Source: an uncultured Streptomyces sp. (lineage in GTDB: Bacteria; Actinomycetota; Actinomycetes; Streptomycetales; Streptomycetaceae). From it: DNA of 64,000 nt. The position numbers and the translations under genes are program-made. Below are positions 12,001 through 17,743 of this stretch, piece by piece (position 1 is the first letter of the stretch; each line of letters opens with the position of its first letter). A model generated the notes under the pieces. That model ran no database searches, was not told the origin of the DNA, and was given only the letters and a program-made list of their open reading frames with translations. The DNA lies in NCBI RefSeq assembly GCF_947488945.1, contig NZ_CANLBS010000005.1:124001-188000 (forward strand), read 5' to 3'.

Positions 12001-12370
12001 CACCTCGCTCCCCGACGGCGACGATCCGGTCTCGATGGACGAACTCGCGCGCATCGGACACGAACTGACGGGCAGTCAGCACGCACTCGCGGTGATGATG
12101 GGCGGGGACATCACGGTCGCGGACGCCGGGCTGACGTCCGACGAGCGGATCGACCTGCTGCTGAACCGCCCCTCCTCCCGCGCCTACGCGGACGTGGTTG
12201 CGGCGCTCGTCGCCCGCGGCCTCGCCCAAGCCGTCGTGATCACCGGGCCGGGTACGGAAGTCCGCCGCTTCGGCGCGCCGGGCGGCGACCCGGTGCGGCT
12301 GCGCTTCGACGGCACGACGTACACCGTCGCTCCGGCCGAGGAGCCGCGGGAGGAGCCCAGCCTCGCCTGA
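2..12370 (+). CDS. Giant multidomain protein with two metalloprotease-like modules and an OTU-like cysteine-protease module (5' end outside window)
   Basis: The frame is open from base 2, so the start probably lies upstream; numbering here counts from the first in-window GTG at 41 (4109 residues). Modules seen: HEIGHQLGLRDE at about 168-179 with a downstream Met (SLMGAYD), a zinc-metalloprotease-like HExxHxxGxxDE motif; long beta-rich repeats to about 2130; an Ala/Glu/Arg coiled coil about 2140-2420; a Lys/Ser/Pro-rich linker about 2430-2565; a GNGECLLYAF motif with Cys2580 and an NHYSA motif with His2850, as in OTU-type cysteine proteases; a second HEVLHYVGLPDE at about 3051-3062; and an unassigned C-terminus. 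Proteins of this size with several protease-like modules occur in actinobacteria and resemble polymorphic-toxin or secreted effector polypeptides, but secretion and target are not visible here. No immunity gene is recognisable downstream. The coding call is secure, the function is not. Confidence 0.85.
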   Translation, partial: GPPPTGTTPADAPVAGTTPATVAAATPPPVTPQPPPGWSDARDAAAVEPRRHTWVDPVSTPPTADGTGTTQYVVDSAFDVRRFVHDGEPVTDLTVEVAFTDGHLVPESVRQDLWQRTVAGVERVFNAPGHRLPGGERLHVTVVPAAPGSTPHLEVRLTADPDAAMSQHTWATDATENDLAHEIGHQLGLRDEYRDSTAPHRPAVSGSLMGAYDRPVTESTADAGEPAPVLVPPAVGTDGRPLPPVGAGYAQAGLRPRHLALLNAVVGDPSPPVRGATSGAETSEPTAPRPSTTASSTQVPGADPLMYRRRGKNAKPDMQGKDDERASSRTTGHGDGTSGGIPLSTLTPAPTTSDSLVPPPPKSSRTLSAPPPSDPSPRPSAYVRDYGSRRDGIVGLVHVEPLPDHVVDGLHRQVLTALGLPADTADSHPVLVRVRDVLSAEAMSLKLAYLLSTAGHPVTVTVDGRPRTVHVRLTLHDPQPNRRDGEHYTADPDIHVERRGQGTQESGSTEGSGNIRTIPVPWTGAFPIMAAGSTRAVDLTPSLSLTHNQYSSSSTVTQVVQSTSAQRSNEASQGFTFDSRWQVRVDDGATPTAPPLWGTAQSHGPVTVWFPEHLAAPDADGKKLPAPAALDDLPVWGVDSVAEPGRLLREAHSAFAGELNDLSEASRQELAAFLSEPVLRGTLPMQRGRGVFSPVLLDGRGRAVGVLRLTTAVQLQTPTHGSLDGKINLESHVVHTVKVEGQAKYTSGIAVDVNVNPAFTGDTSAGHAAASTAWALAAPVGKGGLKYETSDALSSGGSAAVMHAVRSNRSHLLTPSTVTHTLTLLRPGGGEIRKAMGPWRNGMQLRVLSAADALGTNPAEVRSLPAELDRLESVGLSATPLGVTGADPLFDQAAQWLRTEGYLPSATHSRSSVLPDEALVQAQLANLRRFETARSDVGLRAATDGMVDGGHSLWLDRPTPTGTQRVRLRLGATRDTAAPVAHVKSLPGIQSMGLAVLGVPGAEQQASSYGFSVGLGAGGSTPVGNGAWSLGGAADAMYVGQVTHQNTVGSGIGHEQFFIGSGQDGEVFDVPARLSLDLFDGPGDVPRVRFAAKVPTRTPGPPPTTVPGVLKFSVPHHRTLPGSAPAPAPAPHVVRAPVTAPGPRNDEDRMAMVRPDGTPRPDVVRMPDDALVDVVKGSEALMDAFRQYTRGPLGATTGTGVLPTHNRPAPRNPADAGPVVAAGRAAAGSLVGQKANDSTTVAHEVLAAALSPGTLTARAHQIFKGGYVVEGITLPGLGADEEISVEIRGVLHDAQYRHDVKQYLETGLGSNDSATSQRAYSSALRTGVAGTLSQNNPKSPAPAPGTPSDARKPDRPDRFGMSGRYGYVRKVENTDSVGSITAVNRTPTESGTQHRVAADATYLVTIRRGFRNGPANSVGLGGHAPVTLAVDVPQGVQFLMTDHQYRRDASWFGGMKDAPAVPAAPVKALAPPGHFSRTGEVGHGAVLSVTPLSKPGGPPARRDRVRAELTALVEREAPGATLPGHASYLPGVRSRIADYTSPTGLRSLPGRGPAGVQRFHFRHVALGGARLVEVTLSARPRPNPTQRAALRGAEAGAGTGLEQWHGHTPSVVSHGTTSTRQHTVTLAPLARYPRPASDTRTDRNAGVLTASTTRAHGVKTTESAEDRYWMRTDGAADFDVEYDYVMTVRSELVTDWPPNVVGGLLTNGVVSWNDADDGLVDWLTGALTGRPARTAAVPAAVSLRFTGGEAGDRTPKRGPVDPEVSTESPRGKGSFTEDTLFEPSGPTPTFGFNAWQEVATALDTVAPGQNTPWRSLTTSTSSEAAAVRLGELIQAGEIALDRPRTTGGLTDRMPGAWVGNSGPFDAPTISVSLHDPRLTSDTGDVTLDRLRLYNSVTTSTSSGGTGFGLSFQAAYAADDPNRHTVGATVPVLVRQPQTAGETATASGAGRDWLKTGTTAAPKGERGTRTYAALVDVHLTVRGPDGTRHVTGTTTMRMTERDALGYGVLTRPDPDAEGGEALEHRPLPGVYDVPGMLADQPAGDLRDWTRHPLDTLPSALADRIHPDDGAAGLWLALGADPGGVRRARALHAASGAARIAGKPVELTLRTGDGLRRWSFAADGSLNSGPTAASSVRTAWTAFTRQSTALTEAARAQEEAHLLELSLRPPQATAHQDLADAETTLTGLESAAADARLALGKATARATETGRLVTEADDTLAQRSGDRVRLRDALAGTRTRIAADVKTETRLAAEAQRADDFVKHVERIRGAARRAAAAAERGTAVPDAATVPDGLPSVETARTRAAEARANLTAVREKLAARRLDAERAAQDLKAAEEAVTDARGLLDAARTEHATAVTEQERAASLARAADARVVAATTARDEARAQRDARDAEVAAAVAEQVAQGAAQDAAAARLPALGTAVSTARAGTGEGRVDGPLGSLASAPARRPGSATPLPNAAPPPASGARSGKRSGSTDPKASKSGSKPVTEGTGSTKSAKKHTTGRPGTAPVPPPKGSTSAKPSSKPSSPGSVPPQGTTPPDDGKKPVEGTGTEKKTTGPDTGTGGKGKEKAAAPTGAPAHPAGSPVRTPGNGECLLYAFIGSDPLLIRDRLAGRPDVDAATLRWLSDPARVRADVAWIAGVLSETDVAPPHRPSETAVAALRAYTAEYLHTAALADDLPDEVVGQYRLTRADAFTASLHTMNRPRLLALLDQLDVDSVRHPQAFARADLIARYDAATGANTDGTAPVPRPTDQAMVDRLGALGVLPAPHALNTERLRALLAAAYTESRAPLTDDELTRLGDAVAGWSASWGSYEGEVFLPLLAHALDVRADALRAPGAVQVTAVTTVGPAGATRGLQVFYGNNHYSAATAGPLVLPEAEGAPHPTSQAPRPVPADTGPQEVRPSARRGPSPVAADREDWARRRAGAPAGRLHTERFDPHADPLAAPPRPGTLGGATTLVRASVRRVQTKDGSWVRDLTVTLPVAPSADIGPERLDAFRERMRSILDAHVNHGHTLPGSGDHLNIGVELVTDPSHPEHVTLTDSPEPGAADQRTWDLGHPDSVLLHEVLHYVGLPDEQHDERFLFRIDAASSAVHTSGVMASTAPVRGLPEHYLAVIEQVADSGPVVRDHPYDAAPAPRSGPSPEPATALTPEDGPDPTWPVSAAPRDGNDPDDADSDADADGASVELTFGADFLLGPSAAGPSRTRGGPPPDTLRFSMGSLLNDDASTASDPYAAWRARPLLTADYVTALPAHDADPLFRTLYPPSVAVPQPLAGDGHAEDPVLALPLEQTLAAPRPVLRVSEDGTLAIVGEGGHVQEAYATPAVLARAVTRLRAAGSGVTLETDGATVMVPGPDGPVALLRVRPVFTAGKPPVEICRDFAAGALGGFPAYGVFRDPSTGTTAPVQLNAEDEMELTGTHLLARAMAEVADGSADPEETGPAWAALRMGEDPRTKGGRAPWFLPGEEYGGALRLDGPDPDRLDAVTDVARRIGVNQFAWAAVGEGYVVQSIGAPDAEGGYGLRENHAKPDPRPALPFGYHFATVVLESEDGLSQVSLENFARRRHIQDAMNGAIEDAMARYGPRLEQLLAQVDRRIAAYPDASAATGPRRRLEGGRRYLDALIRVRDGRGRVARLAADQQPGPETAELVEERRALDMAEKTAGLHLIQMPPAMDSRRWWHMKMYTRRPGESFHEQNAALLPDEPDAVSAVYNPLTLVVLGQEPPGTLEIEFPEGTKALSEEGSYRVAGATREVARLSLWNEEYGLRPPSVTLTGYGNGTRLPGVDRAGRARETAGERVTVTAREFERALGESLERLLADPPSTERTRALVDVQRRAAGLDLPADDPGAAPDAPREVRRARRRRVTLSVDAGRAPGTSGTVPPTPRTPLAFPPTGSGPAPLPSPDPRGSGGFPGERPEDARSSGPYGPEGAGSFSAASATSAAGDRAFADALLESLRLTAPPMVWSDGFAEAMGFGWLVADDAPTALRAWARDQLLLDGPVPGTSLPDGDDPVSMDELARIGHELTGSQHALAVMMGGDITVADAGLTSDERIDLLLNRPSSRAYADVVAALVARGLAQAVVITGPGTEVRRFGAPGGDPVRLRFDGTTYTVAPAEEPREEPSLA

Positions 12371-12455
12371 CGTATCGTCACTCACCCCCCGCCGACCGCA
12401 CCTCGCCGCCCACCGCCGGGCCCGCCCCGCCACCCTCACTCCCCTGGACGCCGCC

Positions 12456-13706
12456 ATGACCCCCCAGACCCCCTCGCCGGACCAGCCGCCGGCCTCCGCC
12501 ACCACCGCTCCGGACGCCACGGCCTCCCCGGCCGCGGTCGACACCTCCTCGTCGGCCGGCACCTCCTCGTCGGCCCCCGCGCCGGCCGGTGCCTCCGCCG
12601 GCGCGGTCCCGGAGCCCGCCACGCCCGCCGCTTCCACGGCCACCGCCGCCACCGCCACCGGTGAGAGCACCGGCTCCGACGGCGCCACCGCGACGGCTGC
12701 ACCGACCGCGACCGCCGCGGCGACCGGGTCCGGGTCCGACTCCGGCGAGGATGAGAGCGGATCCGTCGCCACCGCCACCGCCACCGCCACCGACGAGGAG
12801 GCCGCCACTCCGCTGACCGCGACGGCGACCGCCACCGGTGGGGCGGCGACCGCCGCGGCCGCCACCGATCCCGCCCGTCCGTCCAAGGCGATCCTGGCCG
12901 GGGCGGCGCTCGCCGGCGCGTTGCTCATCGCCGTACCGTTCCTGGTCAGCGGCGGGGACGACGACGGAGGCCGCAAGAGCAGCGCCGCGGGCGAGAGTTC
13001 GGGCACGGTCCTCGGCAACGCCCGGAACGCGGCCGAACCCGGCGTGTTCGACTCCGCCTCGCCGGACCCGGAGACGTCGCCCAAGGCGTCCCCCGCACCG
13101 AAGGCGTCGGCGGGCGCGGGCAAGGCGGAGGCAGGCGCAGGGGCCGCCGCCCCGGCGGCCGGCACCTCGGGCGGCGGCGCGGACGGCACTTCGGGCGGCG
13201 GCGCGCCGGCGGAAGCGAAGCCCACGCCGAAGAAGACGACGGCCGCTCCGGCCAGGAACAGTTCCGGCTCGGGCACGTCGTCGTCGTCCGGGAGCAGCAC
13301 GAGGAAGTCCGCTCCGGTGGTGCCCGGCATCAGGCTCGCCAGCCACCAGTCGGGCCGGTGCATCGACGTGGTCGGCGACAAGGGGACCGACGGGGCGCCG
13401 CTGGAGATAGCGAACTGCTCGGGCGCGGCGTGGCAGAAGTGGGACTTCCGCTCCGACGGCACGGTCCGCTCGATGGGCCTGTGCATGGACGTGGCCTGGG
13501 GTTCCCGCGAGGACGGCGCGGTCATCCAGCTCGCCTACTGCAGCGGCAATCCCGCCCAGCAGTTCCGTCTCAACGCCGCCCACGACCTGGTCAACCCGCA
13601 GGCCGACAAGTGCGTGGACGTGGAGGCCCAGCACACCGCTGCCGGCACCCGTCTCCAGCTGTGGACCTGCAACGGCATCGACAACCAGAAGTGGAGCAGC
13701 CGCTGA
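12456..13706 (+). CDS. Membrane-anchored ricin B-type beta-trefoil lectin protein
   Basis: 416 residues. The first 140 are a low-complexity Ala/Thr/Ser-rich stretch, then one membrane helix (AILAGAALAGALLIAVPFLV, about 147-166), a Gly/Ser/Lys-rich stalk to about 285, and a C-terminal beta-trefoil with the repeating pattern of ricin B lectins: C-I-D-V, C-M-D-V and C-V-D-V starts with QKW, QQF and QKW closings. The likely role is binding sugars on the outer face with the N-terminus in the cytoplasm. It starts 85 bases after the giant protein gene on the same strand, so the two may be co-transcribed. No strong ribosome-binding site precedes the ATG. No catalytic domain is visible, so it may be a cell-wall or glycan sensor or anchor rather than an enzyme. 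Confidence 0.85.
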   Translation: MTPQTPSPDQPPASATTAPDATASPAAVDTSSSAGTSSSAPAPAGASAGAVPEPATPAASTATAATATGESTGSDGATATAAPTATAAATGSGSDSGEDESGSVATATATATDEEAATPLTATATATGGAATAAAATDPARPSKAILAGAALAGALLIAVPFLVSGGDDDGGRKSSAAGESSGTVLGNARNAAEPGVFDSASPDPETSPKASPAPKASAGAGKAEAGAGAAAPAAGTSGGGADGTSGGGAPAEAKPTPKKTTAAPARNSSGSGTSSSSGSSTRKSAPVVPGIRLASHQSGRCIDVVGDKGTDGAPLEIANCSGAAWQKWDFRSDGTVRSMGLCMDVAWGSREDGAVIQLAYCSGNPAQQFRLNAAHDLVNPQADKCVDVEAQHTAAGTRLQLWTCNGIDNQKWSSR

Positions 13707-13736
13707 GCGGGGGCGCGGCGCGGGGCCGCCGTGCCG

Positions 13737-13753
13737 CCCGCACCGGGTGCGGG
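13737..13753. terminator. Hairpin between convergent genes
   Basis: A perfect 7-bp stem (CCCGCAC/GTGCGGG) with a 3-base loop lies between the lectin gene and the convergent SpoIIE gene. It probably ends transcripts from one or both sides. It has no U-tract, as is common for streptomycete terminators. Confidence 0.45.
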
Positions 13754-13779
13754 GTACGGCGCCCGGCCGGATCAGCCCG

Positions 13780-14958
13780 TCATCCCTCCGGCCCGCCCTT
13801 GTCCCCGAACCAGTCCAGGCAGACCACCAGGGCGTCGTCCTCCGGCTCCGCGTCGCGGTGCTCGGCCAGTGCCTGGAGGACGGCCCTCGGCACGGAGGCG
13901 GCGTGCAGGAGGCCGGCCGCCTGGATGGCGCGGGCCAGGGCGCGTTCGCCGTACGCCTCGCCGGCGCGGTTGCCGGCCGCGTAGACGCCGTCGCTGACGA
14001 AGACGAGCCGGTCCCCCGGCAGGACCTGGAACTCCTGGACGGTGTACTCCGTCTCGTCGAACATGCCGAGCGGAAGCTGCGCCTCCAGGTCGACGCGTTC
14101 CACGGTCTTGCCGCGCCTGCGCCACAGCTGCGGCGAGCCGGCGTCGACCACCTGGACGTTCCCGGTGGCGAGCTCGAAGGTGAGCAGCAGCGTCGAGACG
14201 TAGGACGCACCGCGGTACTGGGCGTAGAGCGCCTGGTCGGCGAGGGCCGCCTGGTCCGCTATGCCGATGCCCGCCCGGCGGGCGTTGCGCAGGGCGTTCA
14301 CCGCCAGGTTGGTGAGGAGGGACGCCTCGATGCCCTCGCCCATGCCGTTGGTGACGGTGAGGGTGAGGGTGTCGGCCGTGGTGGACCAGTCGAAGTTGTC
14401 GCCGTGGATGGCGTACGCGGGTTCCAGCTGGGCGCCTATGGCGTACTCGCGGCGCGAGCAGGCCCGGCCGGGGAGCAGTTGCCACTGCATCTCGGCGGCG
14501 AGCGTCAGCCGGCTGACCCGGCGGGCCCGGAGGTAGAGGTCGGTGTCGCGTTCGGCGACGATGACCTCGTGGCCGAGGAGCTCGGCGATCCGGGTGAGGT
14601 CCTGGACGGCCCCGGTGGTGCGCCGCAGCCGGGGCAGGCGCATCGTCAGGATGCCGAGCCGGTCCCCCCGGACGGTCACCGGCAGGTACAGGGCGACGGA
14701 GTCGCCGTCGGGCGCGGGGCGCTCGTAGAGCTTCTGGCTGTCGAAGGCGCGGCCCTCGGGCGAACCGGCGACCGGCAGCGGTCCGGCCGGGCGCTGCGGG
14801 GCGTCGACCGGCTGGAGCACCGTCAGGCTGTAGTCGGCCATGAGCAGTTCGATGTCCGTGGCGCCGTAGTGCTCGGCCAGGGCGGCACGCACGGCGTCGA
14901 CCAGTGCGTGCGGCGCGGCGGTGCGCAGGGCGCGTTCCACAGCGAGGTAGTTCGTCAC
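13780..14958 (-). CDS. SpoIIE-family PP2C serine/threonine phosphatase with GAF-like N-terminus
   Basis: 392 residues. Residues 1-140 look like a GAF-type sensor, and about 150-385 are a SpoIIE/RsbU PP2C domain with a slightly altered metal motif (GDNFD at 186-190 in place of GGDFYD), a later VSDGV motif and an EDDALVV motif near the end. Such phosphatases dephosphorylate STAS anti-anti-sigma proteins and so release sigma factors. The start is a GTG with a weak ribosome site. It is one of three SpoIIE phosphatases within 7 kb, all on this strand, next to two STAS genes and an RsbW-like ATPase. The altered metal motif makes full activity uncertain. The sensory ligand is unknown. Confidence 0.85.
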   Translation of the reverse strand: MTNYLAVERALRTAAPHALVDAVRAALAEHYGATDIELLMADYSLTVLQPVDAPQRPAGPLPVAGSPEGRAFDSQKLYERPAPDGDSVALYLPVTVRGDRLGILTMRLPRLRRTTGAVQDLTRIAELLGHEVIVAERDTDLYLRARRVSRLTLAAEMQWQLLPGRACSRREYAIGAQLEPAYAIHGDNFDWSTTADTLTLTVTNGMGEGIEASLLTNLAVNALRNARRAGIGIADQAALADQALYAQYRGASYVSTLLLTFELATGNVQVVDAGSPQLWRRRGKTVERVDLEAQLPLGMFDETEYTVQEFQVLPGDRLVFVSDGVYAAGNRAGEAYGERALARAIQAAGLLHAASVPRAVLQALAEHRDAEPEDDALVVCLDWFGDKGGPEG

Positions 14959-15140
14959 AGTAGGTCGGCTTTCTTCACCAGAGTGCTGCTCGGGCGGGAG
15001 CAGCGTAACGGGGCAGGAGGGGCATCCGGTCGACCGCCTCCGGCGCGGTCACGCCCCTCACACGCAGGCGCGCCCGGAGCCGGAGCGCCGACCGGGTCCG
15101 GCTCAGGGGCGGGCCCGGCGGGCGGGGGCGGGGGCCGCCG

Positions 15141-16427
15141 TCATACGGCGTCCGTCCAGCCGAGGTGGAGCACGGCCACGTCGTCGGCCAGGCCGCCGCT
15201 GCTGGCGGCGAGATCCTCGCACCGCTGGATGACGGAGTCCACGAAGGCGTCGGCCCCGAGATGGGCGTGTTCCCGGGCGATCTCCACCAGGCCTTCCTCG
15301 CCCACCCGCTCGGAGCCCCGCCCGGTCCGGCCCTCGATGAGGCCGTCGGTGAACAGGACGAGCCGCGTTCCCGGCGGCGCGTCCAGGGCGGTGACGGGCC
15401 AGCGGGCGCGTCCGGGCAGCAGGCCCAGCACGGGTCCGCCCGGCACTTCCTCCAGGCGTACCGGTCCGTCCGGAGGCCGCACCAGCAACCCCGGGTGTCC
15501 GGCGCGCACGACGTCGACGCGGGCGGAGCCCGGTCCGCGGCTGAGGGTGGTGAGGGTGGCGAAGATCTCGGGTCCGGAGCGTTCGGCGACCAGCATCTGT
15601 TCGAGCAGGTCCAGCAGTCGCTGACCGCGGGCGCCGGAGAGGATGAAGGAGCGCCAGGCGACCCGCAGGCACACTCCGAGCGCCGCCTCGTCGGGTCCGT
15701 GCCCGGAGACGTCCCCGACCACGGCGTGGGTGGTGCCGTCAGGGGTCTGGACCACGTCGTAGAAGTCTCCGCCGAGCAGGGTCTGGGCGCGGCCGGGCCG
15801 GTAGCGGGAGCAGACCTGGGGGCTGTCGTCGAGGAGCAGCGGCGTGGGGAGCAGACCGCGTTCGACGCGGCTGTTCTCCTCCGCCCGCAGGCGGCTCTCC
15901 TGGAGGTCGGCGGCGGCGCGCTCGATGCGCTTGCGCTGTATCGCGTACCGGATGGCGCGTACGAAGAGGTCCGCTTCGAGGCGGCCCTTGATGAGGTAGT
16001 CCTGGGCGCCGCCGGCGACCGCGGCGAGGCCGGACTCCTCCTCGGCGAGGCCGGTGAGGACGACGACGGCCGCGCCCGGAGCGCGGGACAGCACCGTCTT
16101 CAGGGCGCCGAGGCCCTGGGAGTCGGGCAGGTGGAGGTCGAGCAGGACGCACTGGGGCACGGAGTCGTCAAGGCGATCGAGCGCCTCCGCGAGGGTGCGG
16201 GCCCACGACAGGTCGATCGCGACACCGCTGTCGGCGACCATCTCCTCGACGAGGAGGGCGTCGCCGGGGTCGTCCTCGATGAGCAGGACACTGGGTCCCT
16301 CACCGCTCCACAGGTCGAATCCGGGGTGGTCGCCGCTGCGAGCGGCGGGGAAGAGGAGGCCGGAGGGCGACGGATCGGCGGAACTGTCGTCACGGGGTGC
16401 GAATACCGTCGGGGGCAGGGTGCCCAT
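15141..16427 (-). CDS. Response-regulator receiver fused to SpoIIE PP2C phosphatase
   Basis: I chose the ATG at 16427 because a GAGGAGG-like ribosome site lies 9 bases upstream; the open frame runs further up but without support. 428 residues: a receiver domain about 45-165 with acidic pair Asp52/Asp53, phospho-acceptor Asp97, Thr125 and Lys147; a helical linker about 160-190; and a SpoIIE phosphatase about 200-425 with GGDFYD at 219-224. This is the RsbU-like output used when a histidine kinase controls partner switching. No kinase gene is adjacent, so its partner is likely encoded elsewhere. The upstream region carries a -35/-10 pair overlapped by a candidate MarR operator (separate entries). 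Confidence 0.9.
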   Translation of the reverse strand: MGTLPPTVFAPRDDSSADPSPSGLLFPAARSGDHPGFDLWSGEGPSVLLIEDDPGDALLVEEMVADSGVAIDLSWARTLAEALDRLDDSVPQCVLLDLHLPDSQGLGALKTVLSRAPGAAVVVLTGLAEEESGLAAVAGGAQDYLIKGRLEADLFVRAIRYAIQRKRIERAAADLQESRLRAEENSRVERGLLPTPLLLDDSPQVCSRYRPGRAQTLLGGDFYDVVQTPDGTTHAVVGDVSGHGPDEAALGVCLRVAWRSFILSGARGQRLLDLLEQMLVAERSGPEIFATLTTLSRGPGSARVDVVRAGHPGLLVRPPDGPVRLEEVPGGPVLGLLPGRARWPVTALDAPPGTRLVLFTDGLIEGRTGRGSERVGEEGLVEIAREHAHLGADAFVDSVIQRCEDLAASSGGLADDVAVLHLGWTDAV

Positions 16428-16490
16428 GGCGCTGTGCCTCCTCTCACCATGGACCGGCCGACCATGGGGCCGCACGATGCGTCCGGGACG

Positions 16491-16520
16491 AGAGTAGAGG
16501 GAACAGTTGCCAACTGACAA
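16491..16520 (-). promoter_or_regulatory. Candidate promoter for the receiver-SpoIIE gene
   Basis: On the minus strand, TTGTCA (16520-16515) and TACTCT (16496-16491) are separated by 18 bases, a reasonable match to a housekeeping-type promoter. It lies 64 bases upstream of the chosen ATG. Confidence 0.4.
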
Positions 16521-16521
16521 C
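16506..16521. promoter_or_regulatory. Candidate MarR operator over the -35 box
   Basis: GTTGCCAACTGACAAC, a GTTG-N8-CAAC inverted repeat covering the -35 element of the receiver-SpoIIE gene. Its minus-strand reading begins GTTGTCAG, the same half-site found upstream of the MarR gene at 17197-17214. Binding is inferred. Confidence 0.4.
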
Positions 16522-16664
16522 AATTGCCGAGTGGCCAACGTCCCAGGTCGGGGCGGTGCGGGGCAAAAGGTGAGCTTCCGCACAGCGTGGTCCGCACATC
16601 CGTCCGGACGGGTGCCGACCGGCTGCGGCCGGGCTTCCGGAAACCGTGGCCCGGCGCTCCGGCG

Positions 16665-17168
16665 TCAGGCGGGGTTGGCCAGTCGGGCGGGGGCGTCCCG
16701 CTCGTGTCTGTCTCCGTCGATGACCTGTGCGGCGGCGTCGCGGAACGCGCCGAGACCCGCGTGCAACGCCTCGACGGCATCCGGTCCCATGGCGGCCAGG
16801 ACCAGGGCGACCTGCCGGATCTGGCTCGCCCTGATCTCCTCCAGGAGGGCCCGGCCGGGCCGGCTCAGGTAGAGCTCTATCTCCCGGCGGCTCGCCGCGC
16901 TCAGGCGGCGTTCGACGAGTCCGGCCGCTTCGAGGCGGTCGCAGAGCCGGCTGGTGGCGGGCGGGGTCGATCCCAGGGCCTCGCCCAGTGCGCGCATGTT
17001 GCCGCCCTCCCGGCGTTCGATCGCCAGCAGCGCGCGCAGCTGCGACGGCGAGCTGGGGCCCGCGGGCGCGTCGGCCTGGGCTCTGCCCCAGAGGACCGCG
17101 AGCAGATCCGTCACCTCGGACGCGGTCTGGGCCATTTCTCGGGGGGACGACGGCCGGCTCGGGAACAT
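16665..17168 (-). CDS. MarR-family transcriptional regulator
   Basis: 167 residues. The ATG at 17168 is preceded by GTGGAG at suitable spacing; the longer open frame upstream has no typical MarR content. The central part is a MarR winged helix: recognition region LGSTPPATSRLCDRLEAAGL followed by the wing VERRLSAASRREIELYLSRPG, and a C-terminal dimerisation helix. MarR proteins bind as dimers to short palindromes and are released by small ligands or oxidation. It lies just upstream of the receiver-SpoIIE gene on the same strand, and both genes have GTTGTCAG-containing half-palindromes in front, suggesting autoregulation plus control of the phosphatase. Confidence 0.88.
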   Translation of the reverse strand: MFPSRPSSPREMAQTASEVTDLLAVLWGRAQADAPAGPSSPSQLRALLAIERREGGNMRALGEALGSTPPATSRLCDRLEAAGLVERRLSAASRREIELYLSRPGRALLEEIRASQIRQVALVLAAMGPDAVEALHAGLGAFRDAAAQVIDGDRHERDAPARLANPA

Positions 17169-17196
17169 CGCTCCACTGTGCCACCCCCGCGGCGCC

Positions 17197-17214
17197 GTTG
17201 TCAGCCCGCGCAAC
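17197..17214. promoter_or_regulatory. Candidate MarR autoregulatory operator
   Basis: GTTGTCAGCCCGCGCAAC, an imperfect GTTG/CAAC palindrome 29 bases upstream of the MarR start. It shares the 8-base half-site GTTGTCAG with the element at 16506-16521. Confidence 0.35.
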
Positions 17215-17296
17215 CCTCTCGACCCCAGGTCGGAGGGTGCCGGCGAGGGTGGCCCGGGGCCGTCCGGGGGGCCGGTGCGGTCGTTCCCGTCCCCGG

Positions 17297-17743
17297 TCAC
17301 GCCGGGCCGTCCGGAGCGGACGGGCGACTCTGCTGCGATGCCGCGCCGCCCACCGGGGGCGTCAGTTCCCGAGCCGCGGCGGTCGCGGCCGGGGTTCCGT
17401 CGGACGTGAGCGTCTCGGTCAGGGGCCGGAGGGTCCCGGTCACGGCGAGCATCCGCTCCAGGGCCGGTCCCCGCTCGTCCAGGTGCAGTTGTACGCCCGC
17501 CTCGGAGGCGCGACGGCGGATCATGATGAGGACCGAGAGACCGGTCGAGTCGATCGTGCCGAGCCCCGCGCAGTCCAGGTGCAGGTCGCTCAGGCCGGGA
17601 CGGCCGGCCAGTTCCTCGGTGACCGCGCTCAGCAGCGGGTCGGCACTGTCGTGGTCGAGGTCTCCGTGCAGTTCGACGCGGAGCACACCGGCGCGGCACG
17701 ACGTGGTGAACCCGAGACTGTCCGGGGGTGTGGTGGTGGTCAT
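17297..17743 (-). CDS. STAS-domain anti-anti-sigma factor
   Basis: 148 residues. The STAS fold spans about 10-110, with the phosphorylation-loop region at GLGTIDSTGLSVLI; the Ser or Thr in DSTG is the residue normally phosphorylated by an RsbW-type kinase and dephosphorylated by a SpoIIE phosphatase. The C-terminal 35 residues are disordered. Its ATG overlaps the stop of the cobalamin-binding gene by 4 bases (ATGA), so the two are translationally coupled and the SpoIIE / B12 / STAS order forms one operon. It is the obvious substrate of the operon's phosphatase; the partner anti-sigma factor is not in the operon. Confidence 0.9.
   Translation of the reverse strand: MTTTTPPDSLGFTTSCRAGVLRVELHGDLDHDSADPLLSAVTEELAGRPGLSDLHLDCAGLGTIDSTGLSVLIMIRRRASEAGVQLHLDERGPALERMLAVTGTLRPLTETLTSDGTPAATAAARELTPPVGGAASQQSRPSAPDGPA

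Noticed and set aside
3752..13525. A 3257-codon open frame on the minus strand opposite the giant protein.
   Set aside because: High GC makes stop codons rare in the antisense frames. The composition is Arg/Gly/Pro with no domain, while the plus strand carries clear protease motifs and normal codon bias.
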